Assembly: GCF_001411495.1 (NCBI RefSeq)
Contig: NZ_CP012982.1
Span: 1,364,001 to 1,428,000 of the forward strand
Length of the DNA stretch: 64,000 nucleotides
Direction: 5' to 3'
Source of the DNA: Burkholderia cepacia ATCC 25416
GTDB lineage: Bacteria; Pseudomonadota; Gammaproteobacteria; Burkholderiales; Burkholderiaceae
The notes under the pieces are model-generated. The model saw nothing but the letters and a program-made list of their open reading frames with translations, did not search any database and had not been told where the DNA came from. This document shows positions 24,893 through 33,175 of the stretch, in pieces. Each line of letters opens with the position of its first letter. Position 1 is the first letter of the stretch. The position numbers were made by a program, and so were the translations under genes.

Positions 24893-26008
24893 ATGACCCA
24901 GGACCCGCTTTTCCAACCGCTGCAATTCGGCGCGCTGACGCTGCCGAACCGCATCGTGATGCCGCCGATGACGCGTTCGCGCGCCAGCCAGCCCGGCGAC
25001 GAAGCCAACGAACTGATGGCCGCGTATTACGCGCAGCGCGCGAGTGCGGGCCTGATCGTCAGCGAAGGCACCTATATCGCGCCGCTCGGCAAGGGCTACG
25101 CATGGACGCCCGGCATTCACACGCCGTCGCAGGTCGCCGGCTGGCGCAAGGTGACGGACGCCGTGCATGCCGCGCACGGCCGCATCTTCGCGCAGCTGTG
25201 GCACGTCGGCCGCCTGAGCCACACGAGCCTGCTCGGCGGCGCGCAACCCGTATCGTCGTCGCCGCTCCAGGCGAAGGGCGTGAACGTGTTCATCGCCGGT
25301 GAAGACGGCAGCACGCCGGGCTTCGTGCAGGCATCCGAGCCGCGCGCGCTGTCCGTCGACGAAATCCGCGAGATCGTCGACCAGTACCGCGCCGCCGCGC
25401 GCCACGCGATCGAAGCCGGCTTCGACGGCGTCGAGCTGCACGGCGCGAATGGCTACCTCGTCAACCAGTTCATCGATTCGAATGCGAACACGCGTACCGA
25501 CCAATACGGCGGCTCGCTTGAGAACCGGCTGCGCTTCCTGCGTGAAGTCACGCAGGCGCTGATCGAAGGCACCGGCGACGCATCGCGCGTCGGCATCCGC
25601 CTCGCGCCGCTGACCACGCTGAACGGCTGCGTCGACGACGATCCGGAAACGACCTACCTCGCGGCCGCGAAGCTGCTCGGCGAGCTCGGCGTCGGCTACC
25701 TGCACATTGCGGAAGCCGACTGGGACGACGCGCCGCTGATGCCGGTCGCATTCAAGCAGCAGCTGCGCGCCGCGTACCCGGGCGTGCTGATCTACGCCGG
25801 CGCGTACACCGCCGAGCGCGCACGCGAAGCGATCGCCGCCGGCTGGGCCGACCTCGTCGCGTTCGGCCGCCCGTTCGTCGCGAACCCCGACCTGCCCGAA
25901 CGCCTGCGCACCGGCGCCGCGCTCGCGCCGCACGACCGCAACACGCTGTTCGGCGGCGGCGCCCAGGGCCTGACCGACTACCCGACACTCGCGCAAGCCG
26001 CGGCGTAA
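24893..26008 (+). CDS. alkene reductase, Old Yellow Enzyme family (NemA-like)
   Basis: 371 residues, FMN-binding TIM barrel. MPPMTRSRAS near the start, IFAQLWHVGRLSH, GVELHGANGYLVNQFID and TRTDQYGGSLENRLR are signature blocks. The His-Asn pair in HGAN replaces the His-His seen in some OYEs and is normal in this subgroup. Reduces activated C=C bonds (N-ethylmaleimide, enones, nitro compounds) with NADPH. 64 bp after dkgB, and likely part of the same stress-inducible operon. Confidence 0.92.
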   Translation: MTQDPLFQPLQFGALTLPNRIVMPPMTRSRASQPGDEANELMAAYYAQRASAGLIVSEGTYIAPLGKGYAWTPGIHTPSQVAGWRKVTDAVHAAHGRIFAQLWHVGRLSHTSLLGGAQPVSSSPLQAKGVNVFIAGEDGSTPGFVQASEPRALSVDEIREIVDQYRAAARHAIEAGFDGVELHGANGYLVNQFIDSNANTRTDQYGGSLENRLRFLREVTQALIEGTGDASRVGIRLAPLTTLNGCVDDDPETTYLAAAKLLGELGVGYLHIAEADWDDAPLMPVAFKQQLRAAYPGVLIYAGAYTAERAREAIAAGWADLVAFGRPFVANPDLPERLRTGAALAPHDRNTLFGGGAQGLTDYPTLAQAAA

Positions 26009-26027
26009 CGATTCACCGCAGTCCGGC

Positions 26028-26385
26028 ATGAAAGCAACGCTCGCCCGGCTCGCGTTCGGCGCGATCCTGCCGTTCGCGGCGGCCCGGGCGGCGCACGCCG
26101 CGCCGGCCGCACCCGCGGCCGACCGGTATCCGTCCGTCCAGGGCGCGAACGACGCGTTCGGCGGCGACACGTGAGTGGGCGTCGGAGGTCTATCCGAATC
26201 CGCACACGCAGGATGAATTCCCGATCAACCAGTACGTGCGCGAGAAGCGCGGCATCTACAACCTGGAGCGGATCGACAGCCGCGCGCTGGTGCGCGACAA
26301 GGCGCGGGAATTCCTGTTCGTGCTCGGCCAGCCGCTGTACGTCGGCTCCACGCAGGTCAACATCAACCCGGTTGCGATCCGCTGA
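26028..26385 (+). pseudogene. cyclase-family (kynurenine formamidase-like) protein, internally deleted
   Basis: An ATG at 26028 gives a signal peptide and mature start (MKATLARLAFGAIL ... AAHAAPAAP, then YPSVQGANDAFGGDT) that stops at TGA 26169-26171 or so. In another frame the sequence continues with the C-terminus of a cyclase-family protein: FPINQYVREKRGIYNLE, ALVRDKAREFLFVLGQP and VGSTQVNINPVAIR, ending at 26385. Intact members have about 330 residues, so roughly 200 central codons including the metal-binding HxGTHxD region are missing, with a frame change at the junction near 26165-26175. Family assignment is by pattern, not by alignment. Confidence 0.6.
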
Positions 26386-26523
26386 TCGCACCTCCGCCCC
26401 CCGACCATCGCGGCCGCTATCGCCGCGATTGTCATTTCCGGGTTGCGGCCTGCGCCATCGGCGTCTAGTGTTGACGAGATCGACGCCACACGACCGTCAC
26501 CCGACCTGAGAGGACGCTCCGCC

Positions 26524-27042
26524 ATGCCCAGCCGTTCCCCGACACGCGACCTGCTGCTGGCCCTTGCGGCCGGCCTTTCCTGCGTGGCGCTCACCGCGCC
26601 CGCGCATGCCGACGAGGCCGCCGGCCTCGCGCCGCCCGAGCCGGCCACGCCGGTGCTGTCGACCACCGCGAGCGGCATGCAGGTCTACGCATGCGAATAC
26701 GATGCCGGGCACCGGCTCGCGTGGGCATTCCAGTACCCCGAAGCCCTGCTGTTCGATGCCGGCGGCACGCTCGTCGTCCGGCACGGCGCGGGCCCGTCGT
26801 GGGAGGCACTCGACGGCAGCCGCATCACCGGCAAGAAGCTCGCGGAAGCGCCGGGCACACACCCGGGCAGCGTTCCTCAACTGCTGCTCGCGGCCACGCC
26901 GGCCACGACCGGCACGCTTGCCGGCGTGCGCTTCGTGCAGCGGCTCGACACGGCGGGCGGCACCCCGCCGGCCGCGACGTGCACGACCGAGCATGCGGTC
27001 GGACGCTTTCCTTACTTCGCGCGTTATGTGTTCCTGAAGTGA
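26524..27042 (+). CDS. DUF3455-family secreted protein
   Basis: 172 residues with a signal peptide (LLLALAAGLSCVALTAPAHA, cleaved before DEAAG). The body fits DUF3455: SGMQVYACEYDAGHRLAWAF, LFDAGGTLVVRHGAGPSWEALDGS, SVPQLLLAATPATTGTLAGV and RFVQRLDTAGGTPPA. Function is not known; homologues are exported and frequent in Burkholderia and fungi. Start at 26524 was chosen for the intact signal peptide; the frame opens earlier. Followed by a short run of GTGA-like repeats (27039-27064) and then a convergent methyltransferase gene. Confidence 0.85.
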   Translation: MPSRSPTRDLLLALAAGLSCVALTAPAHADEAAGLAPPEPATPVLSTTASGMQVYACEYDAGHRLAWAFQYPEALLFDAGGTLVVRHGAGPSWEALDGSRITGKKLAEAPGTHPGSVPQLLLAATPATTGTLAGVRFVQRLDTAGGTPPAATCTTEHAVGRFPYFARYVFLK

Positions 27043-27187
27043 AGTGAGGTGACGTGACGTGAGGTAACGCCCGGCGCCGCCGGCACCGGGCATCTTCCCG
27101 CTTCCTGCCGCCACGCCGCCATTCATTCAGTTTTCCTGTCTTTCATGCGCACAAGCGTGACAGCGTCGACACCCGCGTTACGCCCGT

Positions 27188-27853
27188 TCAGCGTATCCGC
27201 ATCGACAACTCGACATCGCCGCCGAACGGCACCGACAGATAGCCGTTTTCCGGCGCGCGCACATACGCGAGGTAGTCGGGGCTGTATTCCGCGTTGTCGG
27301 CCACGACGAAAGCCCCCGCCCCGAGGTGAGGTTCGACCAGCGCCAGGATCTCCGGATACAGCCCCTTCGCGCCGTCGAGCAGCAACAGGTCGACCGAATC
27401 CGGAAGATCGGCGGCCAGCGTGCGCAGCGCATCGCCTTCGCGAATCTCCACGAGATCGGCGAGCCCTGCCGCCGTCAGGTTCGCCCTCGCGCGCGCGACC
27501 TTCGACGGTTCGAACTCGCTCGTGACCAGCCGGCCACCGCCGTTGTCACGCAGCGCGGCCGCGAGATGCAGCGTCGAAATGCCGAACGACGTGCCGAACT
27601 CGACGATCGCCCGCGCGCCGCCGCTGCGCGCGAGCATGTACAGCAGCGTGCCCGTCTCGCGCGACACGGGAAGCGGGTAGTCCTTCAGGCGCGCATACAG
27701 ATCGGTGTAGTCCGTCTTGCTGCGCATCAGCCGCGCCTGCTCGTCGCGCGACAGGTCGGCGAAGGCCGGGCTCGTCGCGGGCGACGCCGCCTCGGCTTCG
27801 TCGAACAGGCGCGCGAGCAGCGACGCCAGCGGGTCGTGAATCAGGGTGGTCAT
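27188..27853 (-). CDS. class I SAM-dependent O-methyltransferase
   Basis: 221 residues. SAM motif I is AIVEFGTSFGISTLHLAAAL, motif II LVTSEFEPSK, and the catalytic/metal region is DLLLLDGAKGLYPEILALV with VVADNAEYSP. The fold is that of catechol/caffeoyl-CoA type O-methyltransferases, which methylate hydroxyl groups of small aromatics using a divalent metal. Divergent from the TetR gene with 93 bp between starts, a strong hint that the TetR protein represses it. Confidence 0.87.
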   Translation of the reverse strand: MTTLIHDPLASLLARLFDEAEAASPATSPAFADLSRDEQARLMRSKTDYTDLYARLKDYPLPVSRETGTLLYMLARSGGARAIVEFGTSFGISTLHLAAALRDNGGGRLVTSEFEPSKVARARANLTAAGLADLVEIREGDALRTLAADLPDSVDLLLLDGAKGLYPEILALVEPHLGAGAFVVADNAEYSPDYLAYVRAPENGYLSVPFGGDVELSMRIR

Positions 27854-27897
27854 GCGGATCTCCGGTGTCAGGTTGAGTGCGTCAGTGCGCCCGACTA

Positions 27898-27915
27898 GAA
27901 TATGACGAACTATTC
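27898..27915. promoter_or_regulatory. inverted repeat between methyltransferase and tetR
   Basis: GAATA-N8-TATTC in the divergent promoter. Short arms, but well placed, 45-49 bp upstream of each gene's start. Candidate TetR operator. Confidence 0.35.
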
Positions 27916-27946
27916 AGGTTTTACTATTCGCATTGGCCAACCGCCC

Positions 27947-28579
27947 ATGACCGACCGCCGAAACGCCCCGATTGCCACGCGCAAGCTGCCTCGGCAGGCG
28001 CGCTCGACCCGTCTCGTCGAAGACGTCCTCCAGGCTGCTGTTCAGGTTTTGGCGACCGAAGGCGCGCAGCGCTTCACGATGGCGCGCGTCGCCGAGCGCG
28101 CCGGCGTGAGCGTCGGCTCGCTGTACCAGTACTTCCCGAACAAGGCATCGGTGCTGTTCCGGCTGCAGCACGACGAATGGCGGCAGACGTCCGACATGCT
28201 GTGCCGAATACTGCAGGACACGCAGAAGACGCCGCCCGAGCGACTGCGCACGGCCGTCCATGCGTTCGTCCAGTCGGAATGCGACGAGGCGAGCATGCGC
28301 ATCGCGCTCGACGACGCCGCACCGCTCTATCGCAATGCCCCCGAAGCGCATGAAGTGAAAGCCGAAGGCAACCGGGTCTTCAACGCGTTCATGCGCGAAG
28401 CGTTGCCCGGCGTGCCCGACACCACGCATGCGCTCGCCTGCGAGCTGATCATGACGACGCTCACGTCGGGCGGCAAGGCGTTCTCCGAAACCGCGCGCAC
28501 GCCGGCGGAAATCGACGCCTATTCGACCGCGATGGCCGACATGTTCTGCGCGTACCTCGCGCATCTCGCACGCGACTGA
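27947..28579 (+). CDS. TetR/AcrR-family transcriptional regulator
   Basis: 210 residues. The helix-turn-helix region is LPRQARSTRLVEDVLQAAVQ followed by MARVAERAGVSVGSLYQYFPNK. A ligand domain of low similarity follows. The ATG at 27947 is preferred over an in-frame ATG 45 bp upstream, which would lie inside the divergent promoter. The stop codon lies inside an 18-bp repeat. Likely target is the divergent methyltransferase gene. Confidence 0.87.
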   Translation: MTDRRNAPIATRKLPRQARSTRLVEDVLQAAVQVLATEGAQRFTMARVAERAGVSVGSLYQYFPNKASVLFRLQHDEWRQTSDMLCRILQDTQKTPPERLRTAVHAFVQSECDEASMRIALDDAAPLYRNAPEAHEVKAEGNRVFNAFMREALPGVPDTTHALACELIMTTLTSGGKAFSETARTPAEIDAYSTAMADMFCAYLAHLARD

Positions 28580-28607
28580 CGCGACCCAAGCGACTGACGC
28601 GACCGGC
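28572..28607. repeat. 18-bp tandem repeat over the tetR stop codon
   Basis: Two copies of GCGACTGACGCGACC plus 3 variable bases, with a degenerate third start (GCGACCGAAGCGACG). Probably slipped-strand duplication, and it leaves the tetR reading frame intact. Confidence 0.7.
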
Positions 28608-29153
28608 GCGACCGAAGCGACGAGGGCCGGAACGTGCGAGCGCAAGCCGCGTGCGGCACCGGTATCATCCGGGTGCCGCCTGCGCACGGCCGCGCACCGC
28701 GTCTCGCGCTGCCGTTTTCATGCGCGTGCACCGCCCCTCATGAAAGCAATTAGTAAGATTCAATGCCTCACCCGCTCCCGCCCTGCCCGTCGACCCTGCA
28801 TTCAAATAGTCGCCTTAACGGATTCGAACTAGGCGTATACACGCGTGTCGTCGCGACGGAGCCCGGTTGCACGCCGATATAAGCGCTGCGACATGCGCTG
28901 CATGCACTTCCCCCGATGGGACGTGATGGGCCGCTCGCCTAACCTTCGCTACGGCAAAGCACACGTGACGGGGTCGACCACACCACGCGTCGTCCGACGC
29001 GACACCCTCGCGATCGTTTCGATTCGCACGTAACGACACGCATCACGCGTCATTCGTCCCCACGACGTTGCCGACAAATCCCAACCAGATACGAGACACC
29101 CTGACGACGGTTCGCTACGGGCCGTTTCAGCATGCTGATAAAGGAGCAAGCTC
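28580..29153. other. 574-bp stretch without a recognisable gene
   Basis: Apart from the end of the 18-bp repeat, I see no coding pattern on either strand. The segment is somewhat less GC-rich around 28740-28860 and leads into AAAGGAGCAAGCTC, the ribosome site of the purine permease. It presumably holds that gene's promoter and a long 5' leader. No known riboswitch consensus is visible. Confidence 0.6.
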
Positions 29154-30542
29154 ATGAGTGATACCCCGGTGCAGCCGACGGTCGACGTCGGCGCGGCAGA
29201 ATCTGACTTTGGCACCCAGGGAGTCATCGACCGGTACTTCGGCATTTCGTCGCGCGGCAGCACGCAACGCACCGAGATCGTCGCCGGCGTCACCACCTTC
29301 CTCGCGATGGTCTATTCCGTGTTCGTCGTGCCCGGCATGTTCGGCAAGGCCGGCTTCGACACGAGCGCGGTGTTCGTCGCGGTCTGCCTCACGACCGCGT
29401 TCGGCTCGCTGCTGATGGGCCTGTGGGCGAAGCTGCCGATCGCGATCGGCTGCGCGATCTCGCTGACCGCGTTCACCGCGTTCGGCCTCGTGCTCGGCAA
29501 GGGGCTGCATCCGACGGTCGCGCTCGGCGCCGTGTTCCTGATGGGCCTCATGTTCACCGGCATCTCGGTGACCGGCGTGCGCTCGTGGATCCTGCGCAAC
29601 CTGCCCGTGGGCGTCGCGCACGGCACCGGGATCGGCATCGGCCTGTTCCTGCTGCTGATCGCATCGAACGACGTCGGCCTCGTGATCAAGAACCCGGGCG
29701 CCGGCCTGCCGGTCTCGCTCGGCCAGATCACCGCCCTCCCGGTGATCATGTCCGTCGTCGGCCTCGCCGCGATCTTCGGCCTCGAGAAGCGTCGCGTGCC
29801 GGGCGGCATCCTGCTCGTCGTGATCGCGATCTCGATCTTCGGGCTGATCTTCGATCCCGCCGTGAAGTACCACGGCGTCTTCGCGCTGCCGTCGCTGAGC
29901 GCACCGGGCCATGCATCGCTGATCGGCGCGATGGACATCAAGGGCGCGCTGTCGATGGCCGTGCTGCCGAGCGTGCTGGCGCTGGTGATGACCGCCGTGT
30001 TCGACGCGACCGGCACGATCCGCGCGGTCGCGGGCCAGGCCGGCCAGCTCGACGAGAATGGCCGCATCATCAACGGCGGCCGCGCGCTGACTGCCGATTC
30101 GATCAGCTCGATCTTCTCCGGTTTCCTCGGCGGCGCGCCGGCGGCGGCCTACATCGAGTCGAGCGTCGGCGTGGCCGCCGGCGCGAAGACGGGCCTCGCG
30201 GCCGCCGTGGTCGGCCTGCTGTTCCTCGTCGTGATGTTCTTCTCGCCGCTCGCGGGCCTCGTGCCGTCGTACGCCACCGCACCCGCGCTGATGTACGTCG
30301 GCCTGCTGATGCTCGGCAGCGTGAGCAAGCTGCACATGGACGACATGGTCGACGCGATGTCGGGCCTCGTGTGCGCGGTGTTCATCGTGCTGACCGCGAA
30401 CATCGTGACGGGCATCATGCTCGGCTTCTCGACGCTCGTGATCGGCCGCATCGCCAGCGGCGAATTCCGCAAGCTGAACGTCGGCACCGTGCTCATCGCG
30501 GCCGTGCTCGTCACGTTCTATCTCGGCGGCTGGGCGATCTGA
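29154..30542 (+). CDS. AzgA-type purine permease (NCS2 family)
   Basis: 462 residues, about 12-14 membrane segments. The start [31 protein letters not shown] is split by known AzgA motifs, with [15 protein letters not shown] and [20 protein letters not shown] as the second, substrate-binding half. Members import adenine, guanine or hypoxanthine with protons; which one is not decidable here. Strong ribosome site AAAGGAGC. Transcription ends in a good intrinsic terminator at 30632-30662. Confidence 0.92.
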   Translation: MSDTPVQPTVDVGAAESDFGTQGVIDRYFGISSRGSTQRTEIVAGVTTFLAMVYSVFVVPGMFGKAGFDTSAVFVAVCLTTAFGSLLMGLWAKLPIAIGCAISLTAFTAFGLVLGKGLHPTVALGAVFLMGLMFTGISVTGVRSWILRNLPVGVAHGTGIGIGLFLLLIASNDVGLVIKNPGAGLPVSLGQITALPVIMSVVGLAAIFGLEKRRVPGGILLVVIAISIFGLIFDPAVKYHGVFALPSLSAPGHASLIGAMDIKGALSMAVLPSVLALVMTAVFDATGTIRAVAGQAGQLDENGRIINGGRALTADSISSIFSGFLGGAPAAAYIESSVGVAAGAKTGLAAAVVGLLFLVVMFFSPLAGLVPSYATAPALMYVGLLMLGSVSKLHMDDMVDAMSGLVCAVFIVLTANIVTGIMLGFSTLVIGRIASGEFRKLNVGTVLIAAVLVTFYLGGWAI

Positions 30543-30631
30543 CCGCGAAACCTGCGCGACGTCGCCTGCAGAAGGGCGGCGCGCATCGGGACGACATCGT
30601 CTCCTCCACCATCGTCGTTGATGGTCTCCAG

Positions 30632-30662
30632 GCCTGGGAACGCAAGTTTCCAGGCTTTTTTT
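30632..30662 (+). terminator. intrinsic terminator of the purine permease gene
   Basis: GCCTGGGAA / TTTCCAGGC stem with one G-U pair, 6-nt loop, followed by seven T. A smaller hairpin (ACCATC/GATGGT, 30608-30625) precedes it. Confidence 0.9.
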
Positions 30663-30758
30663 GTGAGTGCAGTGCAGCACGATGCGCGTCGCGGAAACGG
30701 CGCGACGCAAATTCGCGCCCGGTGCTACGATCGCGCTTTGCCCCCTTCAGGAGCCGCG

Positions 30759-31361
30759 ATGAACGCGCTCGGCATCGTCTCCGAATCGAGCACCCGGACC
30801 TCGGCGCGCAAGCCGCCGTTCATCCCGTCGTTCGGGTTCCACGAAGTGCATGAATCGCAGCCGATCGACGCGCCGCCCGCGCGCATCATCGACGCCGTCG
30901 CGTCGCTCGACATGCGTGCCGATCCCGTCATCGACACACTGCTCATGGTGCGCGAATTCCCGGCCGCCGTCGCCGGCGCGCTCCGCAACGGGCCGGCCCG
31001 CTCCGAACACGCGCGCTTCGGCTTCGACTCGTTCACGCTGCTCCACCGCGACGACACATCGCTGTCGCTCGGCCTCGTCGGCCGCTTCTGGCGTCCCACG
31101 CCCGACGTTCGAACGATCGCCGACGCAACGGCCTTCGTGCGGCACGACGACCCGCGCGATGCAAAGCTGGTGCTCCGCTTCGAGGTCGTCGGGCTCGCAT
31201 CGGGCGCGCACATGCTGCGCACGGAAACGTTCATCCACTGCCCGAGCGAGCGCACGCGCTGGCTGCTCACGCCGTACTGGCTCGCGATCCGGCTGGGAAG
31301 CGGCTGGATCCGGCGCCGTACGCTGGCGGCCGTCGAAACGGCACTCGTCAGAACGGCTTGA
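30759..31361 (+). CDS. hypothetical protein, SRPBCC/START-like
   Basis: 200 residues, no signal peptide or membrane segment. I do not recognise a named family with certainty. The sequence layout (helix with EVHESQPIDAPPARIIDAVASL, central beta strands FGFDSFTLLHRDD and LSLGLVGRFWRP, final helix LTPYWLAIRLGSGWIRRRTLAAVE) resembles helix-grip lipid or ligand-binding proteins. The W-I-R-R end is common in actinobacterial relatives. Start ATG at 30759 behind CAGGAGCCGCG. Its last 14 bp overlap the convergent membrane-protein gene. Confidence 0.7.
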   Translation: MNALGIVSESSTRTSARKPPFIPSFGFHEVHESQPIDAPPARIIDAVASLDMRADPVIDTLLMVREFPAAVAGALRNGPARSEHARFGFDSFTLLHRDDTSLSLGLVGRFWRPTPDVRTIADATAFVRHDDPRDAKLVLRFEVVGLASGAHMLRTETFIHCPSERTRWLLTPYWLAIRLGSGWIRRRTLAAVETALVRTA

Positions 31362-31749
31362 TCACGACCAGCCCGACGACGATCGCCGTCGCGGCCACGA
31401 CCGCGCCCGCCGCCTGCCCGAGCCACGGTGTCGGCACGACGACGAGATCGTCGCGCTCCATGCGCCGCAGCGTGCCGGCCAGCATGCCGTGCAGCGCCGA
31501 CAGCGCGACGACGATCGCAAGCTTCACCGACAGCCACGCCGCGCCGAACCAGTGACCGCTCAGCGCGATCGCGATCCCCGTGATCCAGACGATCGCGAGG
31601 GCAGGCGCCGTCACCGTGCGATCCCAGCGCCGCACCGCGCGATGCACGGCGAGGTTCGCGATCCGGACACCGACGGACAGCATCAGCAGCCCGCCGACGA
31701 ACGTGACGACGGCCGCCACGTGCACGGTCTTCATCATCAGGTAGATCAT
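31348..31749 (-). CDS. CopD-like four-helix integral membrane protein
   Basis: 133 residues with four hydrophobic segments (YLMMKTVHVAAVVTFVGGLL, ALAIVWITGIAIALSG, WLSVKLAIVVALSALHGML, AGAVVAATAIVVGLVVI). The pattern with histidines in helix 1 and 3 resembles the CopD/DUF2269 type of small haem- or copper-associated membrane proteins. Start overlaps the stop of the DUF3817-type gene (ATGA), so both are co-translated. Its 3' end overlaps the SRPBCC-like gene by 14 bp on the other strand. Confidence 0.75.
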   Translation of the reverse strand: MIYLMMKTVHVAAVVTFVGGLLMLSVGVRIANLAVHRAVRRWDRTVTAPALAIVWITGIAIALSGHWFGAAWLSVKLAIVVALSALHGMLAGTLRRMERDDLVVVPTPWLGQAAGAVVAATAIVVGLVVIKPF

Positions 31750-32054
31750 CGCGCGTGCCTCCGGCGCGCGATCCATCCCGCACTCGCCAGCCCCGCGAAC
31801 GGCACGACGGCCGACAGCACGAGCCGCGCGACGTCGCCCCTGCTCCACAGCCCGCTCGATGCGGTGCCGACGACCGCCCACACGTACATCGCGAACGCGA
31901 TGCCGTGGACCGGCCCCATGATCGATACCGCGACCGGATAACCGGCCAGATGCTTGAGCGGCACAGCGACGCACACCAGCACGACGAGCGTGGTCGCCTC
32001 CAGCAACGACAGGTACTGCAGGTTCCGCAACGCATTGCGATCGTCTTGTTTCAT
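31746..32054 (-). CDS. DUF3817-family membrane protein
   Basis: 102 residues with three membrane segments. LRNLQYLSLLEATTLVVLV, VPLKHLAGYPVAVSIMGPVHGIAF and YVWAVV are the DUF3817 pattern, in which LEG or LEA in helix 1, KHL and GPVHG are conserved. Function unknown. Translationally coupled to the CopD-like gene, which suggests a two-protein membrane complex. Divergent from the GlxA-type regulator. Confidence 0.82.
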   Translation of the reverse strand: MKQDDRNALRNLQYLSLLEATTLVVLVCVAVPLKHLAGYPVAVSIMGPVHGIAFAMYVWAVVGTASSGLWSRGDVARLVLSAVVPFAGLASAGWIARRRHAR

Positions 32055-32160
32055 CGGCAGGCTCCAGGTTGATCCGCCGCGATTGTCGCGCGTGGTGCGG
32101 GTTCGAGCCATTGGCTAGAATGACATCTTTCAACGGATTCCGGCCACGGCCGCGAACGCC

Positions 32161-33108
32161 ATGCACACGGTCGCCGTTCTTGCCTTGCCCGATGTCGTCC
32201 CGTTCGACCTGGGCGTCGCCTGCGACACGTTCGTGCGCGTGCGGTCGCCCGACGTCGCGCCGGCCTACCACGTGCGCGTGTGCAGCGAGCAGCCGCGCGT
32301 CACCGGCGACCTGTTCGAGCTGCGCCCGCCGTTTCGCCTCGACGCGCTGGCCGGCGCCGATACGATCATGGTCCCCGGCACGTCCGAGCCGCTCGCGCCC
32401 ACGTCGCCCCGCGTGCTCGCGGCGTTACGCGCGGCTGCCGCGCGCGGTTGCCGGATCGCGTCGATCTGCAGCGGCGCGTTCGTGCTCGCGGAAGCCGGGT
32501 TGCTCGACGGCCTGCGCGCGACGACGCACTGGCTCGCGGCCGCCGAACTCGCACGCCGCTATCCGGACGTCGACGTCGATCCGAACGTGCTGTTCGTCGA
32601 CAACGGGCGCATCCTGACGTCGGCCGGCGCGGCGGCCGGCCTCGACCTGTGCCTGCACATGATCCAGGCCGACTACGGTGCAGCGGTTGCCGTCGACGCC
32701 GCACGCAGCGCGGTGGCGCCGCGCGTGCGCGAAGGCGGCCAGGCGCAGTTCATCGCGCCGGAATGGCCGGCCGGCGGCGACGGGCTGCACGACCTGATGG
32801 ACTGGCTCCAGGCGAACCTGCGCAAGCCGCTCACGCTCGACGAGATGGCCCGCAAGGCATCGACGAGCGTGCGCACGCTGACGCGGCGCTTCCAGGAACA
32901 GACCGGCACGTCGCCGCGGCAATGGCTGCAGACCGCACGCGTCAGGCACGCGCAGCAGTTGCTGGAGGTGACGGCGCTGTCGATCGAGCATGTCGCGACG
33001 GAAGCCGGATTCGGTTCGGTCACCGCGTTTCGCGAGCGGTTCGTGCGCATCGTCGGCACGTCGCCGCAGCGTTATCGCCAGACGTTCCGCGCACGCACCG
33101 GCGCGTGA
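32161..33108 (+). CDS. GlxA-type transcriptional regulator (DJ-1 domain plus AraC domain)
   Basis: 315 residues. Residues 1-180 form a DJ-1/PfpI-like amidotransferase fold with the elbow SICSGAFVLAEAG (Cys103). Residues about 215-312 form the AraC DNA-binding domain with two helix-turn-helix units (LDEMARKASTSVRTLTRRF and VATEAGFGSVTAFRERF). Regulators of this architecture respond to amino-acid-derived or amine compounds (choline, arginine, carnitine). It is divergent from the two small membrane proteins and followed by a LysR gene. Target unknown. Confidence 0.92.
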   Translation: MHTVAVLALPDVVPFDLGVACDTFVRVRSPDVAPAYHVRVCSEQPRVTGDLFELRPPFRLDALAGADTIMVPGTSEPLAPTSPRVLAALRAAAARGCRIASICSGAFVLAEAGLLDGLRATTHWLAAAELARRYPDVDVDPNVLFVDNGRILTSAGAAAGLDLCLHMIQADYGAAVAVDAARSAVAPRVREGGQAQFIAPEWPAGGDGLHDLMDWLQANLRKPLTLDEMARKASTSVRTLTRRFQEQTGTSPRQWLQTARVRHAQQLLEVTALSIEHVATEAGFGSVTAFRERFVRIVGTSPQRYRQTFRARTGA

Positions 33109-33175
33109 CGTTCGTCAGGATCACTACCTGAAGCATCCAGCCGCCGCCCCCTTTCGCGCCAACCGGACCCGATCG

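Noticed and set aside
27069..27091. GCCCGG/CCGGGC hairpin as terminator of the DUF3455 gene
   Set aside because: Only 6-bp arms with a long loop and no T-run.
29154..29160. Purine riboswitch before the AzgA permease
   Set aside because: No purine aptamer core is visible in the leader, and the class is rare in this lineage.
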